Of a stretch of 64,000 bases of DNA, positions 27,901-37,828 are shown in pieces (position 1 is the stretch's first letter; every line of letters begins with the position of its first letter). Location: the NCBI RefSeq assembly GCF_030123365.1, contig NZ_CP126107.1, forward strand, positions 5,631,501 through 5,695,500. The letters run 5' to 3'. The position numbers were made by a program, and so were the translations under genes. The notes under the pieces were generated by a model. The model was not told the DNA's origin. It made no database searches and worked only from the letters and a program-made list of their open reading frames with translations. The stretch comes from Neobacillus sp. SuZ13. Its GTDB lineage: Bacteria; Bacillota; Bacilli; Bacillales; Cytobacillaceae.

Positions 27901-30001
27901 CAATATCAGATAACACAAACAGCGTCACACCGTAATTACTATTTATCTTTTGGATGTTATCGAGCCCGCCCCCGAGTCCGTTTATTCCAAATCCACTCTC
28001 TGCAATCGGCAGCGGTCTTATAAGCTTAGCTTTTAACGAGATTTTGTTTAGATTTCCTTTGACTATTTCAAATTCTCCTGAAATGGTTCCTCTCTCCGGT
28101 GTGATAAGCTTTCCGACTTTCCCTACTGTCCCGGAGCCGCCATAGCTATTACTTGCCGTATCAAAATGGAATTCAGCATTCTCAATCCCTAGTGGCCCTT
28201 TTTCAAAATCAGGTAAATTCACGTTTGCCTTTAGGTCCAAACCTTTTTCCGTGATATTCGTTGTAATAGATGTAGGATCCATGTCTACCTTTAATACTTT
28301 TGCTAAATCAATGGCCCCTTCTACTTTTATACTATTTAGAGTAATTTCAACATTATTTATATCAAAATAAAAACCATCATAAGTTAGCAGTGATTTTCCT
28401 GTTACAGATTTCACCAATTTAGACGTTAATCCATCGATGGAAAATTTCCCGTCATATAATGAAATCTGCCCTGCATAATAACTGCTTTTTTCTTTGATTG
28501 GAATGTATAACTTACCATTTCCTTCAATTTTTTTAGTATCTGTATCAACCGTTAGTTCACCTGCATAATACAAAAAGTCATTAAATACTATGTCCCCTGT
28601 AGCATGGTAAATGTTCTTCTCTTTACTATCTTGTTCAATTTCACCCTTTATCGTAATTTGACCAACCTTTAAAGTTGTCGCATCCCTGTTCTCCCGGTTT
28701 GAGTCTTTTAATATCTGAATGGCATTTTCAAATACAAATTCTCCATATTCAGGATGTTGAATAACAAGTTGATAGCTTCCTTCTCCTATCTCATCTGACA
28801 ATATCATTGTAAAAATTTGATCTGACTTTTTTGAAAGTGAGGAAGAAGGAATTTCGAATTTTTTTCCATCCACAGTATTAATGAGGCTAAAAGTTCCTCT
28901 TAATAAATCGGCAAAATCGTCGAATCCCTGGCCCGAAATAGTTACTTGTTTTTCTTTTTCACTTAAAGCAATTTCGTTTGGTGTAACATCTTTAAATTTG
29001 ATCGTATCGGATTTCCATCCATCCTCTAATTCGAAGTTTAGTTGTGTTTCACTATTAGCAGTTGTGTCGATTAACTTCGATTCAGATTTAAATCCGTCTT
29101 TACTCACATTAATTCTGATAATTCCAGCAGGAATATCTAAGCTATAGGAACCATCTTCTATCGTTTTAACAAGGTTGATCCCCTCAACTGAAACCTCAGC
29201 ATTTTCAATAGGTTTTCCAGATGCTTTTTCAGTAACCACTCCTGTTATTTTCGATAGATTGGCAGTTTGCTTAGGATTGATTAATAATCTTGCAAAATCA
29301 ATCGCATAACCGTCTCCTGCTCCTGTTACCTGATCATCAATATTGATCGAGAGGCTGCCACTTTGTAAAAGAGGGAGATATTCTTGCGGAATTTGCACCG
29401 TTATTAATTTGCCGATGGGTCCCCCTTGTGTTAAGGAATTAATGACATCTTCCAAAAATGGTGCCCTTACCCCATTTAATGTAACTTGATACGATGCTCC
29501 CCAGGTAGGTGCTTGGAAATCATCCACGAACATTTGTAATTTCGCAGAATGTAAACTGATTCCGGACATATCGAATTTAAGCGAAATAGGTTGAACATTG
29601 TTTTCAGGTCTACTAGAGGATGAGGTGTATCCATCCTGACCATTTGGAGGGTAACCATTATAGCTCGAAAGTAGCATAATTCGATCAGTCCCCGTTGGAT
29701 CATCCTGGTCTACTGCCCATGGAAAGTAATGTGTAGGCGTATTCTGACCTGAAAAAGGATCAAACCCTTGCGGCCAACCAAATCCAAGATTGTCAATATC
29801 CCCCGTTCTTACTACCAAATCAGCTTCCGGTGAATTATGTAAAATACTTGTTTTATCACTCCAATTATCCTGGTCAATAGACTGACTGGTAATGGCCCTT
29901 TCTCCCTCTATTGATTCTGCCTTCACCACATTAGGTATAATTGATCCATACACCATCATGATGACAATCATTAATGTGAAAATTTGTTTAAGATTTCTCA
30001 T
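24923..30001 (-). CDS. Large secreted Ig/TIG-repeat protein (1692 aa)
   Basis: A signal peptide (LMIVIMMVYGSIIPNVVKA) starts the protein; GGAGG lies three bases before the ATG. An N-terminal domain of about 200 residues that I do not recognise follows (conserved-looking GFGWPQGFDPFSGQNTPTHYFPW). Then come a carboxypeptidase-regulatory-like domain (ITGVVTEKASGKPIENAEV, about 250-330), a TIG-like domain (about 335-430), a long beta-rich middle with FDGLTS/GIENAEFHFD-type repeats (to about 930), an FN3-like segment (about 1060-1170), one Ig-like unit, and four Big_6-like repeats. It ends in the cationic module ...KNVSKVVTVKVK shared with four other genes. There is no LPXTG or SLH motif. It is likely a surface or matrix protein; its binding partner is unknown. 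Confidence 0.82.
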   Translation of the reverse strand: MRNLKQIFTLMIVIMMVYGSIIPNVVKAESIEGERAITSQSIDQDNWSDKTSILHNSPEADLVVRTGDIDNLGFGWPQGFDPFSGQNTPTHYFPWAVDQDDPTGTDRIMLLSSYNGYPPNGQDGYTSSSSRPENNVQPISLKFDMSGISLHSAKLQMFVDDFQAPTWGASYQVTLNGVRAPFLEDVINSLTQGGPIGKLITVQIPQEYLPLLQSGSLSINIDDQVTGAGDGYAIDFARLLINPKQTANLSKITGVVTEKASGKPIENAEVSVEGINLVKTIEDGSYSLDIPAGIIRINVSKDGFKSESKLIDTTANSETQLNFELEDGWKSDTIKFKDVTPNEIALSEKEKQVTISGQGFDDFADLLRGTFSLINTVDGKKFEIPSSSLSKKSDQIFTMILSDEIGEGSYQLVIQHPEYGEFVFENAIQILKDSNRENRDATTLKVGQITIKGEIEQDSKEKNIYHATGDIVFNDFLYYAGELTVDTDTKKIEGNGKLYIPIKEKSSYYAGQISLYDGKFSIDGLTSKLVKSVTGKSLLTYDGFYFDINNVEITLNSIKVEGAIDLAKVLKVDMDPTSITTNITEKGLDLKANVNLPDFEKGPLGIENAEFHFDTASNSYGGSGTVGKVGKLITPERGTISGEFEIVKGNLNKISLKAKLIRPLPIAESGFGINGLGGGLDNIQKINSNYGVTLFVLSDIADLFSPEIDGNHLINGNDLKVEASDLHLGLGAGVLQLYKYKLGSARAEWLFNRGFDASGKANIADIYDAGLDMKKMDGKPFNGHSSGELKVPDNIWMIGGESIGFEGDLNDKKISGSVSFWKVTISVSYTFKDHDFDFDSSSTSKQNSLKQQFTENGTLVTFGSNLSRKGSYSPNMMGKSVSTNQGSSINIPIGQEEAAIFEITWENGNPSWEVLQPDGSVYPLNLNGDQTNYILESSSKKAYVIFLHPAPGTWTVKTGDTVLNPNVKLISIKQAPKISNMEVAEDNGQYHVNWNTDSSSDTKVSLYFSDKKGQYAGELLKDNLAPSGETTVTLPSSLPSGTYWIYAKAERADIGVDWKYADQQIDYKDPKALSAPNGLEVTSVKNGLMEVQWNPVEGAKGYVLGYVDEIGQFHMDNSVYVEDGTNAIISNWEHGKMYNLSVMSIKSESNLTGEIFHYSSMSPLVSIFFPIPNPPKQAISWEPEEGKVGTKTVEINGNQETVQYIHSKNIRIKGTITSDDQPNTKILINGNERKNIVGNNLDQTVTLDDGYNKVEVVSTNNRGDESSYVEEIIVDNIAPVLFMNEDLNGALLKGPYVNLTGETEPGAILTINGNPVSVEDNGQFAYELHLNASQDKDFIVVESSDISGNMTRYIAEVTVLDHSAPVAPNVNVVSDRDSMVNGTAEPLGVIEVIVGSAKIGEGRADQSGQFSVKIPKQKAGTQIIVTVMDDGRNVSDPTSITVVDKTAPSVPILKGLSDRDTLVKGTTEANAKLSVKVGAKVIGTGTADKFGNFQVKITKQKAGTKVSVTAQDAAGNVSVAKSIIVLDKTAPVTPTVSTVSDLMKVVTGRAEVGAIVTVTIGTKKCIAKADVKGNYKVTIPVQKAGTKLIVTAKDAAGNISVAKSVIVIDKTAPSAPKIKTTVKSKTKEVTGTAEAYSTITIKVGKKVIGTAKTDSKGKFKVKIKAQKRKTVLSVTATDKAKNVSKVVTVKVK

Positions 30002-30269
30002 TTTCCTCCACCTTTAGAATTAAAATATCAATCTACAACCAACTGTTCCTTCTTTATGACATTTACACTATTACTATAGCACTAAACCCCTGGGGGAATT
30101 TGTTGGTTTTTGTCGGTATTTATTCTATATGGAAAATTTATGTATTTTACAATTTTAATAGTAGACAAAATAACAGGTGATCAAAGTGGAAAAAATACTG
30201 TTAAAGAGTGGTTAAAAAATGTTGTAAATGCTGAGCATGGGTCTGACCCCGTAAATATGACCCCATAAA
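30002..30269. other. Intergenic region upstream of the 1692-aa gene
   Basis: No gene is seen. A GGGTCTGACCCC palindrome lies near 30238, with a second GACCCCAT behind it, matching the motif at 489 and 8498. Promoter elements of the leftward gene were not identified with confidence. Confidence 0.4.
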
Positions 30270-30316
30270 TAAAAAAATCCCTCTTGAGCAGATTATTCAA
30301 ATTACTCTGAGGGATA
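30270..30316 (-). terminator. Terminator of the 647-aa Ig protein gene
   Basis: On the minus strand ATCCCTC and GAGGGAT pair over a long loop, followed by TTTTTTTA. It lies 15 bp after the stop codon at 30331. Confidence 0.75.
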
Positions 30317-30330
30317 TTACTACTTTTATT

Positions 30331-32274
30331 CTATTTCTCCGTTTTGAATGTCTTTCCAGTTTTACTACTTTCCAACATTCCGCCGCTAGTTACAGTTAAG
30401 TATACCTTCCCGGCCTTAGTTCCTATTTGTCTTATACTTATTTTAAGCGAGTTCCCTTTAGATGGAGACGATACCCCAATTAATTTTCCAGATTTGGAGT
30501 AAACCCTTATAACATCATTTCTTCTTAGATTGTTAACAAGAATGACATCCTTTTTCTTCTTGTTATTATATATTTTGATTTGATTTATTTTTAACGAATC
30601 TGTCTTTTCACCTTTATATTTTACAGCGACCCTTTTGCTTTCCTTAAGACCATTACTTGTAATAGTGAAATAAATGGTTCCGCTAACTTTCCCCAATTGA
30701 TGTAAGGAAAGAGTGGCTTGCGTACTGGTAGCCTGTTTTTTAATAAGCGCTAACCCGCCTGTACTTTTATTATAGACCTTGATAATCGAATTTTTGGTTA
30801 TCCCCTTTATTGTAATAAGGTCTGCTTTTCCTTTGTAATTCACTACAGTTACTTGTGATGGAGAGATCGCCCGTGTTACCACTTGTTTCACTGTCATTTC
30901 AGGAAGGGTAACCTTTTTACTATAGGCAGCCAGAGTAATTTTTACTTTTGCCCCAGCTGGCAATATCCCTGTTTTCAGCTTGAACATTTTCCCTGGGGAA
31001 AAGGCATATGGCCCGTATTTCTTAGTCGATGTATTTGCGGACAAAGAACTAAACGTATTATTGAATGTAACCTCAACTACAGCTGTATTACCAAAGGTGC
31101 TGGTTCCGTCAATTGTTTCATTAACCTCATTGATCTCCTCGACATAAACTTTTTCAACATCAGTTAGTGCCTGGGCCACTTCATTCATATTATTTGGCAT
31201 ATAGGATTGAACAGTTATTAAGTCGCCGCCAATTAAAGATGAAACAGGAATATTATAGTTCCCTTTCGAATCTGTTTGTCCTTCTGCAATCACTTCGCCC
31301 ATTCCATCTATAATTTTGATGTTGCTTCCTGGAGTTGCGGTGCCAGTAATGGCAGTTGATAATTGTGTAATTAGGGAAATTGTTGGCGCTGTCGATCTAA
31401 GTGTAAATTTTTGTTCGTATAAAACATTTTCATATACAGGGTCAAGTACTTGAAAAGTATTATTATTCAATAGGGTACTTGTAATTGCATTATCAAAAGA
31501 GAATTCAAAGCTGCCATCACTATTGGCCAGAATGGTTTGATTAATTTTCATTGGGCGATAGTACCAATCATAACTTCCATCTGTGAATATTATTTTTGCA
31601 TTAGGGATGCCTGTTTCACCTTTTACAAAACTCGACCATTTTGTAGTAGGTGTCAATGAAATTTTTCTTGATTGAACCATTTTCTGGTATCGATCAATAT
31701 TGCTTCCTGTTGTTAATTGGACAGTAAGGAAAGTACCCGCAGGTAACTCTGGCAGACTCAATTTTATGGAGCTACTGAAGACACCAGATGCGATTACAGT
31801 TCCATCTTTGATTACCTCTACCTTTGTGTTTTTTACCGTAGTTCCTATTAATTCATGTGTTGTATCATAAATAGAATCTAACATGTGATAGGATCCTTTA
31901 AATACATATACCTTATCGGAATCAAGCTTTTCTCCAGTACTGGTAAAAGTGTCTAAATCCAATATTTGCCCTGAGCTGTAATGGGCACTAAATAGTTTGA
32001 AGTTTCCATTACTATCTGCCTTTGCGTAATGCGCATAATTGAATCTCCAATTAATTCCATCCCCATCAGGATTTCCTTTCACAAACGCAACAATAGCATT
32101 TGGTACAGTTTTCCCAGTAAGTACATCATCTCCATATTGATAACGCTGAACTGTTGTGTTATTAGGATCCATCTGATAAGGGGAATCAGCGCTTACACCA
32201 GTTGGCAAACTGAATAATAAATTTGATGCCAACATAATATAAACGATTAAACATCTTACTATTTTCGTAGACAT
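30331..32274 (-). CDS. Secreted Ig-like repeat protein (647 aa)
   Basis: A signal peptide (LIVYIMLASNLLFSLPTGVSA) precedes several bacterial Ig-like domains of the LTGKTVPNAIVAFVKG / ITGTATPGSNIKIIDG kind. Two C-terminal repeats of another type follow (ITIKGITKNSIIKVYNKSTG and VILVNNLRRNDVIRVYSKSG), each with VSG/AGK..YFTITSNG-like ends. The end is lysine-rich but differs from the shared module of its neighbours. GAGGGAG lies five bases before the ATG. There is no anchor motif. It is a probable extracellular or wall-associated protein of unknown role. Confidence 0.8.
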   Translation of the reverse strand: MSTKIVRCLIVYIMLASNLLFSLPTGVSADSPYQMDPNNTTVQRYQYGDDVLTGKTVPNAIVAFVKGNPDGDGINWRFNYAHYAKADSNGNFKLFSAHYSSGQILDLDTFTSTGEKLDSDKVYVFKGSYHMLDSIYDTTHELIGTTVKNTKVEVIKDGTVIASGVFSSSIKLSLPELPAGTFLTVQLTTGSNIDRYQKMVQSRKISLTPTTKWSSFVKGETGIPNAKIIFTDGSYDWYYRPMKINQTILANSDGSFEFSFDNAITSTLLNNNTFQVLDPVYENVLYEQKFTLRSTAPTISLITQLSTAITGTATPGSNIKIIDGMGEVIAEGQTDSKGNYNIPVSSLIGGDLITVQSYMPNNMNEVAQALTDVEKVYVEEINEVNETIDGTSTFGNTAVVEVTFNNTFSSLSANTSTKKYGPYAFSPGKMFKLKTGILPAGAKVKITLAAYSKKVTLPEMTVKQVVTRAISPSQVTVVNYKGKADLITIKGITKNSIIKVYNKSTGGLALIKKQATSTQATLSLHQLGKVSGTIYFTITSNGLKESKRVAVKYKGEKTDSLKINQIKIYNNKKKKDVILVNNLRRNDVIRVYSKSGKLIGVSSPSKGNSLKISIRQIGTKAGKVYLTVTSGGMLESSKTGKTFKTEK

Positions 32275-32417
32275 ATGTACTCCCTCTATTAATATAATTT
32301 TTACTTGGTTATCTTCAACTTCTTATTAAGAAGAACTTATTTTGTGAGAGATTTGGATTATCGTTTCATATCTTGACTCATCATAAGCTCCTATCAATTT
32401 AAGATTATAAAAATTGG

Positions 32418-32835
32418 TTAAACAGTAACTAACTCAGGCTCTATATGGAACTCCTTATCATGCCCTTGGACTTTAATATATTTCTCCCAAACATATAACT
32501 TCCAATGTTCTCCCTCATTTGGGTTCTTTAACATTATGTCCGTTGTCATTAGCTTTCTAAGTTCCTTAAAGTCGATATAATAGATTTTATTCCCCTGTAA
32601 TCGAACTGCCAGTATCGCTATATCAGCATCATCCAACAGGTCAACCTGCTTTGTGGTTAAATCAAACCAGCCTTTGCCACTAACCATGCAACCTGGAAGA
32701 CGGAGTACAGAGGACTATTCTTTTTCCCTTACTTACCCCTTCATACATAATTTGTTTTCTTTTGATATTTGATAATTGGCTGGTATACTTCTCGCTAACC
32801 GTCCTAACTACAATTTGCTTTTCTGGAATTGACAT
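32418..32835 (-). pseudogene. Frameshifted gene of unknown family
   Basis: Two overlapping minus-strand frames look like one gene. The first, 32680-32835, starts at an ATG seven bases after GGGGGT and encodes MSIPEKQIVVRTVSEKYTSQ... for 51 residues. The second, 32418-32687, encodes KGWFDLTTKQVDLLDDADIA... for 89 residues, and its ATG has no SD. They meet at about 32680-32690. A one-base shift would join them into a protein of about 138 residues. Alternatively they are two coupled small genes. I do not recognise the family; no signal peptide or membrane segment is present. Confidence 0.5.
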
Positions 32836-33130
32836 TAATTATACCCCCATATTTTGTTATTTTCTTCATCATATCATATCGGTGTGTAGCCTGTACTTAG
32901 CATTTACATGGCTAACAACTAGTGTTTAAACGGTGGTGATAAAGTGCTGGCAGCAAGCTATTTTCCCTTCCTTGCATCTGGTACAGATTCACCACGACAC
33001 TATTTAACAAAATTGTCAAAGTGGTAGAGGTTTGTATTAACTGTATTTATTGTTGTTTTTTTTATTTATCCCCCTCCCAACATTGTTTCCTACATAACTA
33101 ATTATCCTCTTTGAACAAAGATACTGAGAG
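32836..33130. other. Intergenic region between divergent genes
   Basis: The stretch is AT-rich with no gene, repeat or structured RNA that I can identify. Confidence 0.4.
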
Positions 33131-33158
33131 TTGACTTCGACTCTGTCTTTTCGATACT
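33131..33158 (+). promoter_or_regulatory. Candidate sigma-A promoter of the amber-interrupted gene
   Basis: TTGACT (33131-33136), a 16-base spacer and GATACT (33153-33158) lie about 115 bp upstream of the start codon at 33275. The match is fair, not strong. Confidence 0.35.
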
Positions 33159-33274
33159 TTTTTCCCAATTATTCTCTAAATTATAGTAATATTTAATCAT
33201 GAGATTTCCATAAATGCATTTTTATAAAGCTTTGATGGTTGTTATGTAATTGAAGAATCAAGGGAGGTTTGTAA

Positions 33275-34297
33275 ATGAAAAAATTATTTTTGTTTCTGTT
33301 AATATTATTTTCGTTCTTTCCAACAATGGAAACTGGAGTAAAGGCGTCCGTAGTATTGCCAGTGTTAGACATTTCAACTATATCTGTTGGAGATTATTCT
33401 GTTGATTTCTCATTAAAAAACGCGGGTACCGATTTTGATGGAGAAATTGTTTTAAAAAGTGGAAAAACGATACTGGGGTCTACATATATTTACTCTTTTA
33501 GTAGCTATGAAACAATTTTAAGTAATAGAAACTTTAATCTAAATGAAAAATTAGATTTCTATTTTGTAGATGAAGAAGGAAATGAGACATTTTTAATTTC
33601 AGAGCTAGCCAAGGATTAGGATAAACCATATTTCGATGAATATTGTGTAAATGATATCAGCATTAGAAGCACAAAAGTAACAGGAAACAATGCAGAAGTC
33701 GGTACAAAAATAGAGGTGAAGATTGGCAAAAAGACTTATACGAATTCTGTATCAAAATATGGAACATTCTCTGTAAATATCCCAAAGCAGAAGCTAAATA
33801 CAAAAATTAAAGTAAGGTCAGTAGACGCTTCAAAAAATGCCTCAGGTTATGTTGAAAAGACAGTAGATACACCTGCAGATACGTATGTTTATTCAAAGGA
33901 TGTAACTGTAAAAGCGACAAAAATAACAGGTAAGGTAACTAAGAATATTAAAGGTGATACTGTTAAAGCAATAATAGGAAAAAAAGTTTACAAAGGGAAA
34001 ATTGATAAGAAACATAAATTCTCAATCAAGATTCCAAAACAAAAAGCTAGAAAAATTATTAAGATTCAATATATCGACTCTTTAGGGAGCATTATTGATA
34101 CCGATAGCGAAAGGGTTTTCACATCCCACTATGTAAAAATTGGTATGACAAAATCACAAGTGTTAGATACATCGTGGGGGAAACCCGATGATATAAATAC
34201 AACAATTAATGCATATTATACTTGGGAGCAATGGGTTTATGGCTGGAGTACCTTCCTTTATTTTAAAAATGGAAAACTAGTAAGTATTGATAATTAA
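33275..34297 (+). pseudogene. Secreted Ig-like/BamE-like protein with in-frame amber
   Basis: A single frame runs from ATG 33275 (GGGAGG seven bases before) to TAA at 34297 with one internal TAG at 33617-33619. The first part (114 residues) has a signal peptide (LFLFLLILFSFFPTMETGVKA). After the TAG the frame continues at once (DKPYFDEYCVNDISI...), with two Ig-like units (TKVTGNNAEVGTKIEVKIG, ATKITGKVTKNIKGDTVK). The C-terminus is IGMTKSQVLDTSWGKPDD...YFKNGKLVSI, as in SmpA/BamE-like or Bacillus lipoprotein tails. The intact protein would have 340 residues. It may be a recent point mutation (CAG or AAG to TAG), a sequencing error, or read-through. Confidence 0.75.
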
Positions 34298-34416
34298 GTT
34301 ATGAAGGTCTTCGTGCTGAATCGGAAAGAATGCCCAAAACTGCTCGACAACCATATTTGATTAATAATAGGATTAATTCAATGTAAAATGAGAAAAAACT
34401 ATAGGGAGAATAAACT

Positions 34417-35061
34417 ATGAAATTAGTCAAATCGTTAGGAATTGTATTGCTATTAACTATGCTAGTTGTAAGTACAGTTTCGGCTGCAACCGTTACTTCC
34501 TTTTTACCAAAAAGTAATAAATTGTACTCATATAAATCTACTTATTATAACGATAAGGGGAAAAAAGTTGGTACAGATTTTACGAAGTCAAAGTATAAAA
34601 AGGTTGGAAAGAGTATCCTAAAAGGGGAAGACCCAAAAGATCAATACTTAATTTCGCATTGGTACGAAGATAGTAAAAAAGGGATATATTTCATTAGTGG
34701 ACCTGATACTGCGGTTTGGACGAAAGAAGACGTTCTGGGTATGATTAAAGAAAAAGAGGCAAAACTTTACTTAAAGTACCCTGTTAAAAAGGGCGCAACC
34801 TGGAAAGGAAAATATGGAACACTAGTCCAGGGCGATTATCAATTGAAAAACTATTCAGCACAGATTGTTTCTATTAAAGAGACTGTAAAGACCCCCTATA
34901 AATTATATAAAAGTGTGATCAAGGTTAAAATGAAGCACCAAGGTTATTATGTTTACCGCTACTTTGTAAAAGGCACAGGATTAATAAAAGAGGAAACCTA
35001 TACGATCGTAAAGGGAAAACCTCGCAAAGCATCCGATGAAATCTTAACTAAAATCAAGTAA
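34417..35061 (+). CDS. Secreted protein of unknown function (214 aa)
   Basis: A signal peptide (MKLVKSLGIVLLLTMLVVST..SAA) is followed by about 190 residues rich in lysine and tyrosine, with a beta-strand pattern (KLYSYKSTYYNDKGKKVG, YPVKKGATWKGKYG, YYVYRYFVKGTGLIKEE). This resembles secreted Bacillus proteins with a lipocalin-like or YceI-like strand arrangement, but I do not recognise the family. GGGAG lies eight bases before the ATG. It follows the amber-interrupted gene by 120 bp on the same strand and is closed by a hairpin terminator, so the two may be cotranscribed. Confidence 0.7.
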   Translation: MKLVKSLGIVLLLTMLVVSTVSAATVTSFLPKSNKLYSYKSTYYNDKGKKVGTDFTKSKYKKVGKSILKGEDPKDQYLISHWYEDSKKGIYFISGPDTAVWTKEDVLGMIKEKEAKLYLKYPVKKGATWKGKYGTLVQGDYQLKNYSAQIVSIKETVKTPYKLYKSVIKVKMKHQGYYVYRYFVKGTGLIKEETYTIVKGKPRKASDEILTKIK

Positions 35062-35077
35062 CCTGTGCGAAGAGAGA

Positions 35078-35106
35078 CCGGATTCAGTTCGAATCCGGCC
35101 TATTTT
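35078..35106 (+). terminator. Terminator of the 214-aa secreted protein gene
   Basis: CCGGATTC-agttc-GAATCCGG is a perfect eight-pair stem followed by CCTATTTTG. It starts 17 bp after the stop codon. Confidence 0.8.
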
Positions 35107-35145
35107 GTTTCAAGAAAGAATAATGAGGCTACTTCCAGTCTGTAA

Positions 35146-35178
35146 AGAAATCCCCACCACATTGTGAAGGGGATTTCT
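35146..35178 (-). terminator. CCCC-CAC-type terminator of the SpoIID-Ig gene
   Basis: AGAAATCCCCACCAC...GTGAAGGGGATTTCT is the shared hairpin of the island, 11 bp after the stop codon at 35189. Confidence 0.85.
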
Positions 35179-35188
35179 CTTTTAAGTG

Positions 35189-37828
35189 TTATTTTACCTT
35201 AAAAGCTACAGCCTTACTAACATTCTTCGCTTTATCAGTTGCTGCCACGCTTAAAACTGTCTTCTTCTTCTGTGCTTTGATTTTCACTTTGAATTTCCCT
35301 ATGGAATCTGTTTTAGCTGTACCAACTACTTTTTTACCTACTTTAATCGTTATAGTCGAGTACGCTTCAGCTGTTCCAGTCACTTCTTTTGTGGTACTTT
35401 TCACAGTAGTTTTGATTTTCGGTGCAGACGGAGCGGTTTTGTCAATGACAATCACACTCTTTGCTGCACTTACATTTCCTTCTGCATCTTTCACAGTCAC
35501 AATTACCTTGGTTCCTGCTTTTTGGAGAGGAATCGTAATCTTATAATTACCCTTAGCATCCACTTTGGCAATGTACTTTTTCGTTCCGATTGTAACAGTA
35601 ACAATCGCTCCTGCTTCAGCTTTACCAGTTACCACTTTTGCTAGGTCCGAAACAGTGTAAACTGTTGGAGTAGCCGGTGGCGTCCTATCAATAACTGTGA
35701 TACTTTTTGCTGCACTCACATTACCCGCAGCATCTGTTGCGATGATCACTACTACCGTTCCGGCTTTCTGAACTCGAATCGTCACTTTATATTTGCCATC
35801 TTGTCCTGCTATTCCTGTACCAATTACTGATCCATTTACCTTCACTTCGATTTTGGCTCCCGCTTCTGCTAAACCAGTTATCATTGTATCTCTATCGCTT
35901 ACTGGACTTACTACTGGTTTCGTAGGGGCGGTTGCATCTTTCACCACTACTGAAGTTTCTCCACTAACATTGCCAGAATTATCAGTAGCAACAATGACTA
36001 ACTCGGTCCCTGCCTTTTGCACATCAATGGTCACTTTATATTGTCCATCTTCTCCAGCAGTTCCAGTACCGATTACTGAGCCATTTACCTTCACTTCTAC
36101 TTTTGATCCAGCTTCAGCCTGTCCCATAACAGACGTATCCTTGTCGGTTATTTCCTTTACTACAGGCTTTTCAGGAGCTGTTACATCTATAACCACTACT
36201 GTGGTTGGTTCACTTACATTGCCAGCTTTATCTTTAGAAATAATAACTAGTTCACTGCCTGCTTGTTGTGCAGGAATTGTCACTTCATAGCGGCCATCTT
36301 CTCCAGCAATTCCAGTTCCAATTACTGGACCATTTACCTTCACTTCTACTTTTGATCCAGCCTCCGCTTGTCCTTTGACTGTCGTATCCTTGTCGGTTAC
36401 TTCATATACTATTGGCTGTTCAGGTGCTGTTACATCTTTTACAATTACCTTTTCAGCGTCACTCACGTTTCCAGCTGTATCAGTTGACGTAATGACTAGT
36501 TCAGTTCCAGCGTTTTGTACTGATATGCTTAACTTAAAATTACCATCTTCATCAGCAGTACCAGAAGCAATTACTGAACTATCTACTACTTTTACTTCGA
36601 CTTTAGAACCTGCTTCCGCTTTACCTGTAACTACATAATCTTTTTCTGTAACTTCATTTACTTCTGGTTTTCCTGGCGCTGTTACGTCTTTTACCATCAC
36701 TGTAGTCATTTCACTTACGTTTTCAGCCTTATCTGTAGCTGAAACGACTATTTCTGTGCCGGCAAATTGCACTGGAATCATCACTTTAAATCGACCATCT
36801 TCCCCAGCCGTTCCCGTGCCGATTACAGATTCATTTACTTTCACTTCTACTTTAGAATCAACTTCCGCTTCGCCTGTTACCGAAATATCTTTATCTGTGA
36901 CTTCGTTAACCAGCGGCTTTGTTGGTGCCGTTACATCTTTCACTACTACTGTGGTTATTTCACTTACATTTCCAGCCTTATCAGTTGCAATAACTGCTAG
37001 TTCAGTTCCGGGATTTTGAACGGGAATGGTCACACTATATTGACCATCTTCACCAACTGTTTCTGTACCAATTACTGAACTATTTACCTTTACTTCGACT
37101 TTAGAACCAACTTCTGCTTCGCCTGTCACTGAAGTATCTTTATCTGTCACTTCATTCACTACTGGTTTCGTAGGGGCTGTTGCATCCTTCACCACTACTA
37201 CGGTGATTTTACTTATATTTTCTGCACTGTCAGTTGCTGTTATGGCCAATTCTGCTCCTGCTTCTTGAACCGGAATGACCACTGTAAATTTTCCATCTGT
37301 ACTGGCTTTTGCTGATCCAATGATCGATCCATTTACTTTTACTTCTACTATTGACCCCGCTTCCGCTTTACCTGTCACAGCAGTATCTTTGTCTGTTATC
37401 TCGTTTACAATGGGTGTGGATGCGTAGTGCTTAGATAAGACAGTCCCGGGGTAGTAAAAGGATAATATGTCCTTGTATAAAATTCCTGCAGTAGCCCTAT
37501 CATATGCACCATATTGGCTTAAGCCAACGCCATGCCCATTCCCAGATCCTAAAAATGAATAAGCATCCGTGGTCTCATCGATAGTAAACAAATTACTTGT
37601 CATTTTTGAGCTAATAATCGGACGGATAATATCTGCAAGGTCTTTTCCCGTACTTAGGGTTTGAAGTTCAAGCTCCCCATTTGGATTAACTTCATCCTTT
37701 ATAAAAAATTGGACCGATATTTCACCGAATGAAAATCGACCACTCTCGGTAGGATCGGAAAAGACGACTTTGGGTACTGAAACAATTTTAATTTGTTTAT
37801 TGCTATAACCTGAGAGATGATGCATCAT
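35189..37828 (-). pseudogene. SpoIID/LytB-Ig fusion, downstream part of frameshifted gene
   Basis: This frame continues the SpoIID domain (GYSNKQIKIVSVPKVVF, then the conserved GNGHGVGLSQYGAYDRA and YPGT) and adds nine Big_6-like Ig repeats of about 82 residues (PTKPVVNEVTDKDTSVTG type). It ends in the shared cationic module. Its first codons overlap the stop of the upstream frame. Without the shift the protein would be about 1170 residues long. Alone, this part has no signal peptide and no good SD. SpoIID-type domains are lytic transglycosylases or amidase activators acting on peptidoglycan; here the enzyme would be tethered to a long Ig stalk. Confidence 0.8.
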
